A DNA stretch of 16,394 bases from NCBI GenBank assembly GCA_001838165.1, contig KV835877.1:11382-27775 (forward strand), in the 5' to 3' direction. Of this stretch, positions 5,853 to 14,625 are shown one piece after another (position 1 is the first letter of the stretch; each line of letters starts with the position of its first letter). Source of the stretch: Actinomyces sp. HMSC035G02 (GTDB taxonomy: Bacteria; Actinomycetota; Actinomycetes; Actinomycetales; Actinomycetaceae). The position numbers and the translations under genes are program-made. The notes beneath the pieces were generated by a model that was not told the DNA's origin, searched no databases, and saw only the letters and a program-made list of their open reading frames with translations.

Positions 5853-8284
5853 GGGGTCTCCTTCGTCGTTGCTGTCTCGGATTCAGTGGTGGTGTCTGTC
5901 GTGTCGGCGTCGCCGGAGGGCGCCTCGGCGTCGCCGGATGCGGCCTGCGCCTTGCGGGCGGCCCTCTTGCGCAGCGACCGCGTGATGCCGGCCAGGAAGA
6001 GCAGGCCGAAGAGCGAGGCGATGACGGCCGTGATCGCGTCCTCCCACCCGGCGCGCATGCGCACGGTCACGGTCTGGGAGTCGTCGAGGACAACGCCGTC
6101 GGGCGTGGTGACCTTGTAGGTGACCTCGATGTCGCCACTGCCGATCGCGCCCACGGGCACCTCGACCGTCGTCGCACCCTGTGCGGCGAGCGTCTGGGAT
6201 TGAGCCGGGGTGGCGCGCAGACGCGGGTCGTCGGGCACGAGGGTCACGTCGACGCGTACCGGCCAGGGCAGGTTATTGCGCACGAGGACGGGGAAGTTCG
6301 CGGACTTATTAATGAGGTTGACGGCCGAGGACGGCTCGACGGTCACGGCGGAGAGCATGCCCGTGATCTGGGAGGTCATCGCAGTGGCCGCGTCGAGCTG
6401 CTCGGAGGGTGTCAGCTGGGCGGATAGCGCGGGCAGAATCTGGGGCGTGACCGATTCGTACACGGCGTTGGGATCGTCGGTCGCGTTGGCGAGCGGGGTG
6501 AGCCTGGTCAGGGACGAGGACATGGCCGAGATAGCGGTCTCCGTGTCGGCCTCGAGGACGCCTGCCCCGACGGTCTGGCGGTCGACGTCGGTGGGCTCGC
6601 TGGCGGCCATCTCACTGAAGGACATGGCGCTCACCCAGCGCGGCGAGAACAGTGCCTTCGTGCGGTTGGTGAGCCGCTCGTTGATGACGGTTCCGCGCTG
6701 GGCCGCAGCGAAAATGGTGCGCGAGGAGGCGGGGCGCTCGCGGGTGATGATCGCGGTGATGGCGGTCAGAGCCTGTTCGGCGTCGAGTTCGTCGCCTCCG
6801 GACGCGTTCCACGACAGGATCGCGGCGATGTCGCTCTGCTGGGCGAGGGTGCGCGCACCCGTCCCGTCCGTCAAGGTCTCCCCGGTGGCGGGGTCGACGT
6901 TGACGCGCGCGTAGGAGGTGAAGGGAACGTCCTCGGCAGGGGTCAGGGCACCGAGCGGGGCGATCGTGATCTGGTTCGAGGAGGAGAACCCGGAGAGGAA
7001 CGACGTGCCGAAGGTCGTGTCCGCAGGCCAGGCGACGTTACGCAGGATCGAGGGGCCGGAGTCAGGCGAGGAGGTCGTCGTGGCGGACTGGCCGGGGGCG
7101 CTCGCGGATGCGCTCGGCGTGGGCGTGGCGTCGGGCGTCCCGGAGGGGGAGGGCGAGGCCGAGGTCGACGGGCTGGGGGAGGCCGGAGAGTTGGCGGGTG
7201 CGACCCACCCGGCCTTGCGAAGCGTGTCGGGGAAGTCGGCCATCGAGCGCGAGGCGCGGTCCCAGAAACCGGAGTTGCCCGACAGTGACAGGGCACCGAG
7301 GTCGGCGTCTCCCTCGGGCAGGGCGATGATCTCGGTCGCGTTCGACAGGAGCGCCGCGACGAAGGCCTCGGACTGGAGGTCACGCGCGCGCTGCGCCGGG
7401 TCCGTGGCCGTCGGAGCGGGCGTCGGGGTGGGGGACGCGCTCGGCGAGGCCGTCGGCGCCCCGGACTGACCCGATTCCGCGTCGGACTGTCCGGACTGGG
7501 CGGGGTCGGCTCCGGATTGGCCCACGTCGGGCGAGGGGGAAGCCGAGGGGGATGCGGAGGGGCTCGGCGTGGCCGTGGGCTGCGGGCCGCGAGGGACCAG
7601 CAGCGGGTCGACGGCCAGGGTGACGCCGCTGGCGGAGGCGAGGCTGAGGACCGCTGAGCGTTCGCCCTGGTCCTGGGTGGCGCTCGTCGAGGTCCAGGGG
7701 ATCACGGTGCTCACGCGCGAGGCGGAGACCTGCGCGCCCGAATCCCACACGATGATCGATCGATCTTTGCCTGAGTATTCGCCGGAGGTCGCAGTCACGG
7801 TGGTGACGCGCGGGCCCCACTCGTCGGCATCGGCGAGAGGCAGCGAGGACGTGGGAACACGGATCTCGAAGGAGGTCGTGGCTCCTCGGGCGACGTCCGT
7901 GAGCGAGGAGGAGGCCGCGTGGGTGGCGTCCGGCTCGTCATCGGAGAGGGCGTTCGTCAGCGCGGGGACGGAGATCGGCGTCTCGTTACCGACGAACACC
8001 TCGAGGGAGATGTGCGCGAGCGTCGTCGGGGAATCATTACGGACCGTCCCGGAGATAACCAGTTCGTTTTCATCCGTGATGATTCGAGGCGACAGCGAGT
8101 TAATGGACACGGAAAGCCCGGAATCCTCTGAGACCGTACCCATGACGGCGGGACGCGACTCGTCCGACTGCGAGGTCACGGTGGGCAGCGGGGCGGCCCC
8201 GGCCTCGTTCAGACCGAGGCCGAAGGGCAGAGCCATCGCCGCGCACAGGACGCCAGCCGCGAGCGCGCGCCTAGTCACGGCCAT
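5849..8284 (-). CDS. DUF6049-type secreted, membrane-anchored protein (Rv3909-like position)
   Basis: This large envelope protein of unknown function (811 residues from the chosen start) sits between the NUDIX gene and murJ, as the DUF6049/Rv3909-type gene does in other actinobacteria. A signal peptide covers about residues 1-31 (TRRALAAG, hydrophobic core, AGAAP cleavage region). Beta-rich segments follow, separated by two low-complexity Ser/Pro/Thr/Ala linkers at about 237-296 and 363-412. An immunoglobulin-like region at about 655-745 includes NFPVLVRNNLPWPVRVDVTL. One membrane helix (about 749-769) is followed by a basic stop and an acidic/Thr cytoplasmic tail. Most of the chain should lie outside the membrane. 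The ATG at 8284 overlaps the NUDIX stop by 14 bp and immediately precedes the signal peptide; a GTG two codons later is possible. An open frame runs upstream to 8431, but those residues lie over NUDIX codons and are not protein-like. The family label rests on architecture and gene order. Confidence 0.87.
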   Translation of the reverse strand: MAVTRRALAAGVLCAAMALPFGLGLNEAGAAPLPTVTSQSDESRPAVMGTVSEDSGLSVSINSLSPRIITDENELVISGTVRNDSPTTLAHISLEVFVGNETPISVPALTNALSDDEPDATHAASSSLTDVARGATTSFEIRVPTSSLPLADADEWGPRVTTVTATSGEYSGKDRSIIVWDSGAQVSASRVSTVIPWTSTSATQDQGERSAVLSLASASGVTLAVDPLLVPRGPQPTATPSPSASPSASPSPDVGQSGADPAQSGQSDAESGQSGAPTASPSASPTPTPAPTATDPAQRARDLQSEAFVAALLSNATEIIALPEGDADLGALSLSGNSGFWDRASRSMADFPDTLRKAGWVAPANSPASPSPSTSASPSPSGTPDATPTPSASASAPGQSATTTSSPDSGPSILRNVAWPADTTFGTSFLSGFSSSNQITIAPLGALTPAEDVPFTSYARVNVDPATGETLTDGTGARTLAQQSDIAAILSWNASGGDELDAEQALTAITAIITRERPASSRTIFAAAQRGTVINERLTNRTKALFSPRWVSAMSFSEMAASEPTDVDRQTVGAGVLEADTETAISAMSSSLTRLTPLANATDDPNAVYESVTPQILPALSAQLTPSEQLDAATAMTSQITGMLSAVTVEPSSAVNLINKSANFPVLVRNNLPWPVRVDVTLVPDDPRLRATPAQSQTLAAQGATTVEVPVGAIGSGDIEVTYKVTTPDGVVLDDSQTVTVRMRAGWEDAITAVIASLFGLLFLAGITRSLRKRAARKAQAASGDAEAPSGDADTTDTTTESETATTKETP

Positions 8285-8804
8285 CCCGATACAGCAGGTC
8301 GAGGGCGATGCGCACGATGCGGCGCTCATTGGGGTAGGCCAGCTGGCGCGAGACGTCGCGCAGCGGCACCCACGCGGCCTCCTCGGCCTCGTGATCCGGA
8401 TCCCCATCGACGGAAATCGTGCCGGACTCATACCCCATCAGATAGTGGTGGACGACCTTGTGGACGCGGCGGTCGTTGCCGGAGAACCAGTAGTCGATCG
8501 ACGCGAGGTGGCGGATGATGCGCCCGTGGATGCCGGTTTCCTCGGCGACCTCGCGCAGCGCGGCCTGCTGGGGGGTCTCGGAACCCTCGAGGTGGCCCTT
8601 GGGTAGGCACCACTCGATGCGGCCCGCTCGATTGCGTCGCGCGATCAACGCCGCATAGGGAATTCCGTCACGCACGTCGACCACGATGCCGCCCGCGCTG
8701 GTTTCCGCGGAAATCGGCAGGTGAGAGCGGCCAGCGCGCACAGAAGCGGACCGACGCGGGGGTCGGGGCACCCCGCCTCGGCGGTCAACTGGACGTGCAG
8801 GCAT
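8271..8804 (-). CDS. NUDIX hydrolase (MutT4-like position)
   Basis: This 177-residue cytoplasmic enzyme carries a complete Nudix box, G70-x5-E76-x7-R84-E-V-A-E-E-T-G91-I, the Mg-binding signature of hydrolases that split nucleoside diphosphates linked to another moiety. The fold continues with WCLPKGHLEG (65-74) before the box and HKVVHHYLMGY after it. The first 30 residues are basic, Pro/Arg-rich and probably disordered. It is the first gene of the minus-strand operon, divergent from the CCA enzyme across 69 bp, the same arrangement as mutT4 and pcnA in mycobacteria. The natural substrate (oxidised nucleotide, diadenosine polyphosphate or other) cannot be told from the sequence. The ATG has GTGGAG just upstream. 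Confidence 0.93.
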   Translation of the reverse strand: MPARPVDRRGGVPRPPRRSASVRAGRSHLPISAETSAGGIVVDVRDGIPYAALIARRNRAGRIEWCLPKGHLEGSETPQQAALREVAEETGIHGRIIRHLASIDYWFSGNDRRVHKVVHHYLMGYESGTISVDGDPDHEAEEAAWVPLRDVSRQLAYPNERRIVRIALDLLYRDGRD

Positions 8805-8873
8805 GACTCCACTTTAGCCGGTACGCGGCCCCCGGTAGTCGGCCAGGGCGCTTTCCTGGCATGCTTAAGGGCG

Positions 8874-10481
8874 ATGAGTACCCAGTCAACTTCCCCGAAT
8901 AACGGTGCCGCGACCGCGCAAAACGCCGGAACGACGGACATTCCTACCCTCATGGCGAACGCCACGAGGACCTTTGCGGCGCTCCCGCCCGCGATTATGG
9001 AACTCGGCACGATTTTTCACGAGGCCGGGGAGGAGCTCGCGCTCGTCGGCGGGCCCGTGCGCGATGCGTTCCTGGGAGTGACTCCGCACGACTTCGATAT
9101 GACGACCTCCGCGCGCCCCGAGCGCACCGAGGAGCTCCTGGCGAAGTGGGGCAACGCGACCTGGGACATCGGCAAGGAGTTCGGCACGATCGGCGGTCGT
9201 CGCGGCGACCTGGTCGTCGAGGTGACGACCTACCGCACCGACGAGTACGAGATCGGCTCGCGCAAGCCCGAGGTGACCTTCGGCGACACGCTCGAGGGCG
9301 ACCTGACGCGCCGTGACTTCACGGTCAACGCGATGGCGATGCGCCTGCCGCAGATGGCCCTCGTCGACCCGTGCGGCGGCCTGGCCGACCTCGCGGACGG
9401 CAACCTGCGCACCCCCGTGTCCGCCGAGCAGTCCTTCGACGACGACCCGCTGCGCATCATGCGCGCCGCGCGTTTCTCGGCGCAGCTGGGCCTCGACGTC
9501 GACATGGACGTCATGAACGCGATGGAGACCATGGCCTCGCGCCTGGAGATCGTCTCCGCCGAGCGCATCCGCGCCGAACTCGAGCGCCTCATCATCTCGC
9601 CCTACCCGCGCCGCGGCATCGAGCTGATGGTGCACACGGGCGTTGCCGACATCGTCCTGCCCGAGGTCGCCGGCCTCGTCTCCACTGTGGACGAGCACAA
9701 GCGCCACAAGGACGTCTACGAGCACACCCTCACCGTCGTCGAGCAGGCGATGGACCTGGAGACCGGCCCGGATGGTCCGGTTCCCGCCCCCGACTTCATC
9801 CTGCGTTTCGCCGCCCTCATGCACGACGTCGGCAAGCCGGCGACCCGCCGCTTCGAGCCCAACGGCACCGTGTCCTTCCATCACCACGAGATCGTGGGCG
9901 CGAAGATGACGCGCAAGCGCATGAAGGCCCTCCACTTTGACAAGGCGACGATCGAGGCCGTCACCACCCTGGTCGCGCTGCACCTGCGCTTCCACGGCTA
10001 CGGCGAGGCCGCCTGGTCCGACTCCGCAGTGCGCCGCTACGTGGCCGACGCGGGTGACCTCCTCGAACGCCTCCACCGCCTCACGCGCGCGGACTGCACG
10101 ACCCGCAACCGCCGCAAGGCCAACTACCTGTCCGCCGCCTACGACGACCTCGAGGCGCGCATCGCCGCCCTGCGCGAGCAGGAGGAGCTCGACGCGATCC
10201 GCCCCGACCTCGACGGCGACCAGATCATGGAGATCCTCGGGCTGCGCCCCTCGCGCGCCGTGAAGATCGCCCGCGACTACCTGCTCGAGCTGCGCATGGA
10301 GCGCGGGCCGCTGGGCGAGGAGGCCGCCCGTCAGGCCCTTCTCGACTGGTGGGCATCGGACGACGTGCGCGCCCTCGCCGAGGAGTACCAGGCCCAGCAG
10401 GCCCACTGGGAGGCCAAGGTCGCGGAAAAGAAGGCCCGCAAGGCCGCCGCGAAGGCCGCCCGCGAAGCTCAGGGGCAGTGA
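8874..10481 (+). CDS. cca: CCA tRNA nucleotidyltransferase (pcnA-like)
   Basis: The 535-residue product belongs to the class II nucleotidyltransferases that add or repair the CCA end of tRNA. The head domain shows LVGGPVRD (57-64) and the metal-binding pair D73-F-D75, then RRDFTVNAMA (146-155) and DDPLRIMRAARFSAQL (189-204). An HD-type phosphohydrolase domain follows, with H278 (HKDVYEHTL) and H317-D318 (LMHDVGKPATRR). The C-terminus is a charged, Lys/Ala-rich helix. The ATG at 8874 is preceded by AAGG only three bases away, a close spacing; frame and homology upstream do not support an earlier start although the frame is open from 8721. Mycobacterial relatives are annotated pcnA. Its place divergent from the NUDIX gene is the conserved arrangement. 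Confidence 0.94.
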   Translation: MSTQSTSPNNGAATAQNAGTTDIPTLMANATRTFAALPPAIMELGTIFHEAGEELALVGGPVRDAFLGVTPHDFDMTTSARPERTEELLAKWGNATWDIGKEFGTIGGRRGDLVVEVTTYRTDEYEIGSRKPEVTFGDTLEGDLTRRDFTVNAMAMRLPQMALVDPCGGLADLADGNLRTPVSAEQSFDDDPLRIMRAARFSAQLGLDVDMDVMNAMETMASRLEIVSAERIRAELERLIISPYPRRGIELMVHTGVADIVLPEVAGLVSTVDEHKRHKDVYEHTLTVVEQAMDLETGPDGPVPAPDFILRFAALMHDVGKPATRRFEPNGTVSFHHHEIVGAKMTRKRMKALHFDKATIEAVTTLVALHLRFHGYGEAAWSDSAVRRYVADAGDLLERLHRLTRADCTTRNRRKANYLSAAYDDLEARIAALREQEELDAIRPDLDGDQIMEILGLRPSRAVKIARDYLLELRMERGPLGEEAARQALLDWWASDDVRALAEEYQAQQAHWEAKVAEKKARKAAAKAAREAQGQ

Positions 10482-10487
10482 GACGGG

Positions 10488-10516
10488 GCGCGGGGCGACA
10501 ATCGTCACGCCCGCGC
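10488..10516 (+). terminator. imperfect GC-rich hairpin after the CCA gene
   Basis: GCGCGGGGCGAC at 10488-10499 can pair imperfectly with GTCACGCCCGCGC at about 10504-10516, a few bases after the stop at 10481. There is no T-run, so this is only a possible terminator. Confidence 0.3.
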
Positions 10517-10520
10517 ATGG

Positions 10521-10548
10521 TGCACCCCCGGCCATGCCGCCGTACTCT
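10521..10548 (+). promoter_or_regulatory. possible gnd promoter
   Basis: TACTCT at 10543-10548 resembles a -10 box, with a poor -35 candidate TGCACC at 10521-10526 (16-base spacing). It lies in the AT-richer 103-bp gap ahead of gnd, which suggests that gnd has its own promoter. Weak by itself. Confidence 0.3.
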
Positions 10549-10584
10549 GGGAATAATTCAACTTTTTGTTAGGAGAGTTATCGC

Positions 10585-12051
10585 ATGAGCACGTTCACCC
10601 CCGAGAAGGCGTCGGCCGACATCGGCGTGTACGGCCTGGGAGTCATGGGCGCAAACCTCGCCCGCAACCTGGCCCGCAACGGCTACGCGACCGCCGTCTT
10701 CAACAGGACCCCGGCTCGCACCGAGAAGCTCATGGCGGAGCACGGCGACGAAGCGACCTTCGTTCCCGCGTCCACGCTGGAGGACTTCGTTGCGTCCCTG
10801 CGCACGCCCCGCGTCGCCATCATGATGGTTCAGGCGGGCCCCTCGACGGACGCCGTCATGGAGCAGCTCGCCGACCTCATGGACGAGGGCGACATCATCG
10901 TCGACTGCGGTAACTCCCTGTTCACCGACACGATCCGCCGCGAGAAGTGGGCCGCCGAGCGCGGCCTGCACTTCGTGGGCGCGGGCGTCTCCGGCGGCGA
11001 GGAGGGCGCCCTGTGGGGTCCATCCATCATGCCCGGCGGCACCCCGGCCTCGTACGATCGCCTCGGCCCCATGTTCGAGTCCATCGCCGCCACCTACGAC
11101 GGCGTGCCCTGCTGCACGTACATCGGCGCGAACGGCGCCGGCCACTTCGTGAAGATGGTGCACAACGGCATCGAGTACGCGGACATGCAGGTCATCGCCG
11201 AGGCCTACACCCTCCTGCGTGAGGGACTGAGTGCGACGCCGGCCGAAATTGCCGACATCTTCGCCGCCTGGAACGAGGGCGAGCTCAACTCCTACCTCAT
11301 GGAGATCACCGTCGAGGTCCTGCGCCAGGTGGATGCCGAGACCGGCAAGCCCCTCGTCGACCTCATCGTGGACGCCGCCTCGCAGAAGGGCACCGGCAAG
11401 TGGACCGTGCAGACCGCCCTCGACCTGGCCGTCCCCGTCACCGCGATCGGCGAGGCGACCTTCGCGCGCGGCGCGTCCTCCGAGCCCGCCCAGCGCGCGG
11501 CCGGCCAGGCGCTCGCGGGCAACGCTAGCGCCCTCGTCATCGAGTCGGACGAGGCCCGGGCTGCGTTCATCGAGGACGTGCGCCAGGCGCTGTTCGCCTC
11601 CAAGATCGTCGCCTACTCGCAGGGCTTCGACGAGATCGAGGCCGGCGCGAAGGAATACGACTGGGGCATCGACAAGGGCGCCCTGGCTCGCATCTGGCGC
11701 GCGGGCTGCATCATCCGCGCGGCCTTCCTCGACGACATTACCCGCGCCTACGAGGCCGACCCCGACCTGCCGCTGCTGCTGGCCGCCGAGCCGTTCGCGA
11801 CGCGCTTCCAGGAGTGCACGCCCGCGCTGCGTCGCGTCGTCTCCCAGGCGGCCCTCGCCGGCGTTCCGATCCCCGTGTTCGCCTCATCCCTGGCCTACTT
11901 CGACCAGATCCGCGCGACGCGCCTGCCGGCCGCCCTCATCCAGGGCCAGCGTGACTTCTTCGGCTCCCACACCTACCACCGGGTAGACAAGGAGGGTGTC
12001 TTCCACACCCTGTGGGCTGTCGATGGTCGTCCCGAGGAGCAGTGGTCCTGA
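10585..12051 (+). CDS. gnd: 6-phosphogluconate dehydrogenase, decarboxylating
   Basis: The enzyme oxidises and decarboxylates 6-phosphogluconate to ribulose 5-phosphate in the oxidative pentose phosphate pathway, yielding NAD(P)H. At 488 residues it is the long, dimeric form. The N-terminal Rossmann motif is G17-L-G-V-M-G22, with NRT (40-42) at the cofactor-phosphate position. Next come VDCGNSLF (106-113) and the substrate loop VGAGVSGGEEGA (131-142). The catalytic segment is GHFVKMVHNGIEY, with K190, N194 and E197. The C-terminal domain contains YDWGIDKGALARIWRAGCIIR and ends with GQRDFFGSHTYHRVD, whose Arg and His contact substrate in the family. AGGAGAG at 10571-10577 sits seven bases before the ATG. 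A strong hairpin follows the gene, so it is probably transcribed alone. Confidence 0.97.
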   Translation: MSTFTPEKASADIGVYGLGVMGANLARNLARNGYATAVFNRTPARTEKLMAEHGDEATFVPASTLEDFVASLRTPRVAIMMVQAGPSTDAVMEQLADLMDEGDIIVDCGNSLFTDTIRREKWAAERGLHFVGAGVSGGEEGALWGPSIMPGGTPASYDRLGPMFESIAATYDGVPCCTYIGANGAGHFVKMVHNGIEYADMQVIAEAYTLLREGLSATPAEIADIFAAWNEGELNSYLMEITVEVLRQVDAETGKPLVDLIVDAASQKGTGKWTVQTALDLAVPVTAIGEATFARGASSEPAQRAAGQALAGNASALVIESDEARAAFIEDVRQALFASKIVAYSQGFDEIEAGAKEYDWGIDKGALARIWRAGCIIRAAFLDDITRAYEADPDLPLLLAAEPFATRFQECTPALRRVVSQAALAGVPIPVFASSLAYFDQIRATRLPAALIQGQRDFFGSHTYHRVDKEGVFHTLWAVDGRPEEQWS

Positions 12052-12076
12052 TCTGATCACGCGGCGCGAGCCGCGA

Positions 12077-12111
12077 CAAAGGGGGTGGGTGCGCGGCACC
12101 CACCCCCTTTG
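12077..12111 (+). terminator. strong terminator after gnd
   Basis: The arm 12077-12092 and its exact complement 12096-12111 form a 16-bp stem with a three-base loop, 25 bp after the gnd stop. The far arm ends in CCCCCTTTG followed by TGTT. It separates gnd from the penicillin-binding protein gene. Confidence 0.8.
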
Positions 12112-12127
12112 TGTTGCAGCCCATACT

Positions 12128-12169
12128 TTGGGGTTCTTTCAGGAAACCCGGTTAATCTAGGGGTATATC
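12128..12169 (+). promoter_or_regulatory. possible promoter of the class A PBP gene
   Basis: The 80 bases between the gnd terminator and the PBP start are AT-richer than the genes. Candidate -10 boxes are TAATCT (12153-12158) and TATATC (12164-12169); TTGGGG at 12128-12133 could serve as a -35 for the first at a long 19-base spacing. GGAAAC at 12142-12147 resembles the -35 of ECF sigma factors, but no matching -10 is clear. A promoter is expected here; its exact position is a guess. Confidence 0.3.
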
Positions 12170-12191
12170 AATCCGCTGAAAGGGCGAATAC

Positions 12192-14537
12192 GTGGCTACT
12201 AACAACGGACAGTCTGACTGGAACGACATCATTGAGCCTGGCGGCTCCCGCACGTCAGGGCGGGACTCGCTGCCCTCGCGACGGGCGGCGCGCGCCGGCT
12301 CCGGATCGCATGCATCCCGGAAGGCTGCCAAGGCCTCGTCGGCAGGTAAGAAGGGTCCGGCGAAGAAGAAGCACCGGTGGGCTAAGCGCATCGGCTTCTC
12401 AATTCTGACCGTCTTCCTGGGCGTGTTCATCGCCGGCATGGCCGTGTTCCTGTACCTCTACAACACACTGGCCGTGCCCGCGCCGGACGACCTGGCGCTC
12501 GCGCAGAAGACCACGGTCTACTACGCCGACGGCACGACCGAGATGGGCACCCTGGGTGAGATCAATCGTCAGATTATCGACACGACGACGCTGCCCGACT
12601 ACGTCTCCAAGACGATCGTGGCCTCCGAGGACCGCACGTTCTACACGAACAACGGCGTCGACCTGAAGGGCATCTTCCGTGCGCTCGTGAACAACCTGCG
12701 CGGCGGAGCCCGCCAGGGTGGTTCGACGCTCACCCAGCAGTACGTGGAGCGCTACTACATCGGCGAGACCACGTCCTACACGGGCAAGCTCAAGGAAGCC
12801 GTCCTGGCCATCAAGATTAACCGAGAGAAGTCCAAGGACGAGGTCATCGGCGCCTACATGAACACGATCTACTTCGGTCGTGGCGCGTACGGCATCGACG
12901 CCGCCGCCCAGGCGTACTTCGGCCACGGTGCCCACGAGCTGACGCTGTCCGAGTCGGCGCTCCTCGCAGCCGTCATCCCCGCGCCCTCCGCGTGGGACCC
13001 CGCCGTCAACCCCGATAAGGCGAAGGAGCGCTGGGAGCGCGACCTGAACCTCATGGTTGAGGACGGCTGGATCACGCAGGCCGAGAGGGACGCCGCGGTG
13101 TTCCCCGAGACGATTGACCCCGACACGCTCAATAGCGCGTCGATGACGGGCACGAACGGCTACCTGATGGCTCAGGTCAAGCAGGAGCTGATCGCCTCCG
13201 GCCAGTTCGACGAGGACAAGATTAGCCAGGGTGGTCTGCGCATCACCTCCACGATCGTCAAGGAGCACCAGGAGCAGGCCGTCGCGGCCGCTGAGGGCAT
13301 GAACGAGGTCGAGGGCTGGGATCCGACGCACCAGCACGTGGCCCTGTCCTCCATGGACCCGGCCACTGGCGAGATCCTCGCCGAGTACGCGGGCGCGGAT
13401 TACGAGAAGCGCCAGCAGAACGCCGTCACGCAGGACATCGCGATGGCCGGCTCGTCCTTCAAGCCCTTCGCCCTGCTGGCGAACGCGCGCCTGGGTGGCA
13501 CGGTCTACGACACCTACTCGGGCAAGTCCCCGCAGTATTTCCGAGGCATGGGCACCCCCGTCTACAACGACGGCGGCTACTCCTTCGGTAACGTCACCCT
13601 CGTGAAGGCGACCGCCTACTCGATGAACACGGTGTTTGTGGGCCTCAACGACGATGTCGAGCCGGAGAATACGCTCAAGGCCGCCATCGACGCGGGCATC
13701 CCCGAGGATACGGTCGGCCTGAACGATGAGCTCCTCAACGTCCTGGGCCCCTCCTCGCCGCACAACATCGACCTGACGACCGCCTACTCGACGATCGCGA
13801 ACGGTGGCGAGCGCGTCACCGCCCACATCGTCAAGAAGGTCGAGGACTCGAACGGCAAGCTGCTCTACAGCGGCGACGTGGCTCCTAAGCGCGTCTTCGA
13901 GGTCGAGGAAGTCTCCTCGATCATGCCTGCCCTCGAGGCCGTCACGAAGGGCGAGGGCACCGCCGCCAACGTTGACTCCGCGATCGCGCGACTGACGACG
14001 GCCGGAAAGACCGGTACCTCCTCGGACCAGCTCTCCGCACAGTTCGTGGGCTTCGTGCCCGGCATGGTGACCGCCGTGTCGATGTACCAGTCCGACGACG
14101 CCGGTAACTCGGTGCCCCTGGATGACGTGGGCGGCCTCGACCAGTTCCACGGCGGCGACTGGCCGGTCGACGTGTGGATCGACTACATGAAGCCGGCGAC
14201 CGCGAACCTGCCGGGCGACGACTTCCCCTGGAAGGTTGAGTCCAACCGCAAGGTCCACAACAACGCGCCGACGCCCGCCCCGAGCGCGACGACTGAGGCT
14301 CCGCAGTCCGCTGCTGAGCCCACCGAGACGCCCACCCCCACCGAGACGCCTTCCACCGAACCCACCGAGAATTCGGAGAACGGTGGCAACGGTTCCAACA
14401 ATGGGAACAACGGCAGTGGGAACGGTGGCAACGGTTCCAACAACGGCAACGGCGGGAACAACAATGGCGGCAACGGTTCCAACAACGGCAATGGTGGGAA
14501 CAATAACGGCAACAATAATGGCGGCCGAAGAAACTAG
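12192..14537 (+). CDS. class A penicillin-binding protein (transglycosylase/transpeptidase)
   Basis: This bifunctional enzyme polymerises lipid II into glycan strands and cross-links the peptides outside the membrane. Its 781 residues read: a basic, Ser/Lys-rich cytoplasmic tail (1-66); one membrane helix (about 67-90); and a GT51 domain with E146-D-R-T-F-Y, GGSTLTQQ (176-183) and REKSKDEVIGAYMNTIYFGRG. The transpeptidase follows with S421-S-F-K424 (SxxK nucleophile), S477-M-N479 and K606-T-G608. After about residue 690 comes a Thr/Pro/Glu linker and then a Gly/Asn-only tail (729-781) built on a 42-bp DNA repeat. The start is GTG with AAAGGG about 7 bases upstream. Hairpins on both sides suggest a single-gene unit. 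All catalytic motifs are intact. The ponA/mrcB-type identity is clear, but the paralogue is not. Confidence 0.96.
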   Translation: MATNNGQSDWNDIIEPGGSRTSGRDSLPSRRAARAGSGSHASRKAAKASSAGKKGPAKKKHRWAKRIGFSILTVFLGVFIAGMAVFLYLYNTLAVPAPDDLALAQKTTVYYADGTTEMGTLGEINRQIIDTTTLPDYVSKTIVASEDRTFYTNNGVDLKGIFRALVNNLRGGARQGGSTLTQQYVERYYIGETTSYTGKLKEAVLAIKINREKSKDEVIGAYMNTIYFGRGAYGIDAAAQAYFGHGAHELTLSESALLAAVIPAPSAWDPAVNPDKAKERWERDLNLMVEDGWITQAERDAAVFPETIDPDTLNSASMTGTNGYLMAQVKQELIASGQFDEDKISQGGLRITSTIVKEHQEQAVAAAEGMNEVEGWDPTHQHVALSSMDPATGEILAEYAGADYEKRQQNAVTQDIAMAGSSFKPFALLANARLGGTVYDTYSGKSPQYFRGMGTPVYNDGGYSFGNVTLVKATAYSMNTVFVGLNDDVEPENTLKAAIDAGIPEDTVGLNDELLNVLGPSSPHNIDLTTAYSTIANGGERVTAHIVKKVEDSNGKLLYSGDVAPKRVFEVEEVSSIMPALEAVTKGEGTAANVDSAIARLTTAGKTGTSSDQLSAQFVGFVPGMVTAVSMYQSDDAGNSVPLDDVGGLDQFHGGDWPVDVWIDYMKPATANLPGDDFPWKVESNRKVHNNAPTPAPSATTEAPQSAAEPTETPTPTETPSTEPTENSENGGNGSNNGNNGSGNGGNGSNNGNGGNNNGGNGSNNGNGGNNNGNNNGGRRN
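14382..14507 (+). repeat. three 42-bp tandem repeats in the PBP tail
   Basis: Units begin at 14382, 14424 and 14466, each with GGYGGCAACGGTTCCAACAA, and each encodes 14 residues of Gly/Asn/Ser. A shorter degenerate remainder follows to the stop. The whole-codon period lets unit number change without breaking the frame. Confidence 0.85.
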
Positions 14538-14560
14538 CCGCGCGTCCTAGCGCCACGCCT

Positions 14561-14591
14561 GCGGGCCCCGAGGATTCTCCTCGGGGCCCGC
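14561..14591. terminator. hairpin between the converging PBP and WD40 genes
   Basis: The 14-nt arm 14561-14574 is exactly complementary to 14578-14591, with a three-base loop. It lies 23 bp after the PBP stop and 34 bp after the minus-strand WD40 stop, so it could end transcription from both sides. It has no clear T-run on either strand. Confidence 0.7.
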
Positions 14592-14625
14592 GGTGCGCGT
14601 GGGAGCCGTTGTGAGCCTCGTTCGT

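Noticed and set aside
1854..6119. 1421-residue plus-strand open frame
   Set aside because: It lies antisense to trxB, murJ and part of the DUF6049 gene. Its His/Arg/Gly/Asp-rich composition is the usual artefact of the opposite frame of high-GC genes, and no domain is recognisable.
8285..8431. 49-residue upstream extension of the DUF6049-type gene
   Set aside because: It would run through NUDIX codons, is not protein-like, and would place the signal peptide internally. The ATG at 8284 directly precedes the signal peptide.
8886..10535. 549-residue minus-strand open frame opposite the CCA gene
   Set aside because: It is a mirror frame of a gene with intact catalytic motifs, with low-complexity Gly/Val/His/Arg composition and no ribosome binding site.
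12399..14258. 619-residue minus-strand open frame opposite the PBP gene
   Set aside because: It shows the same GC-driven antisense artefact; the plus strand encodes all PBP motifs.
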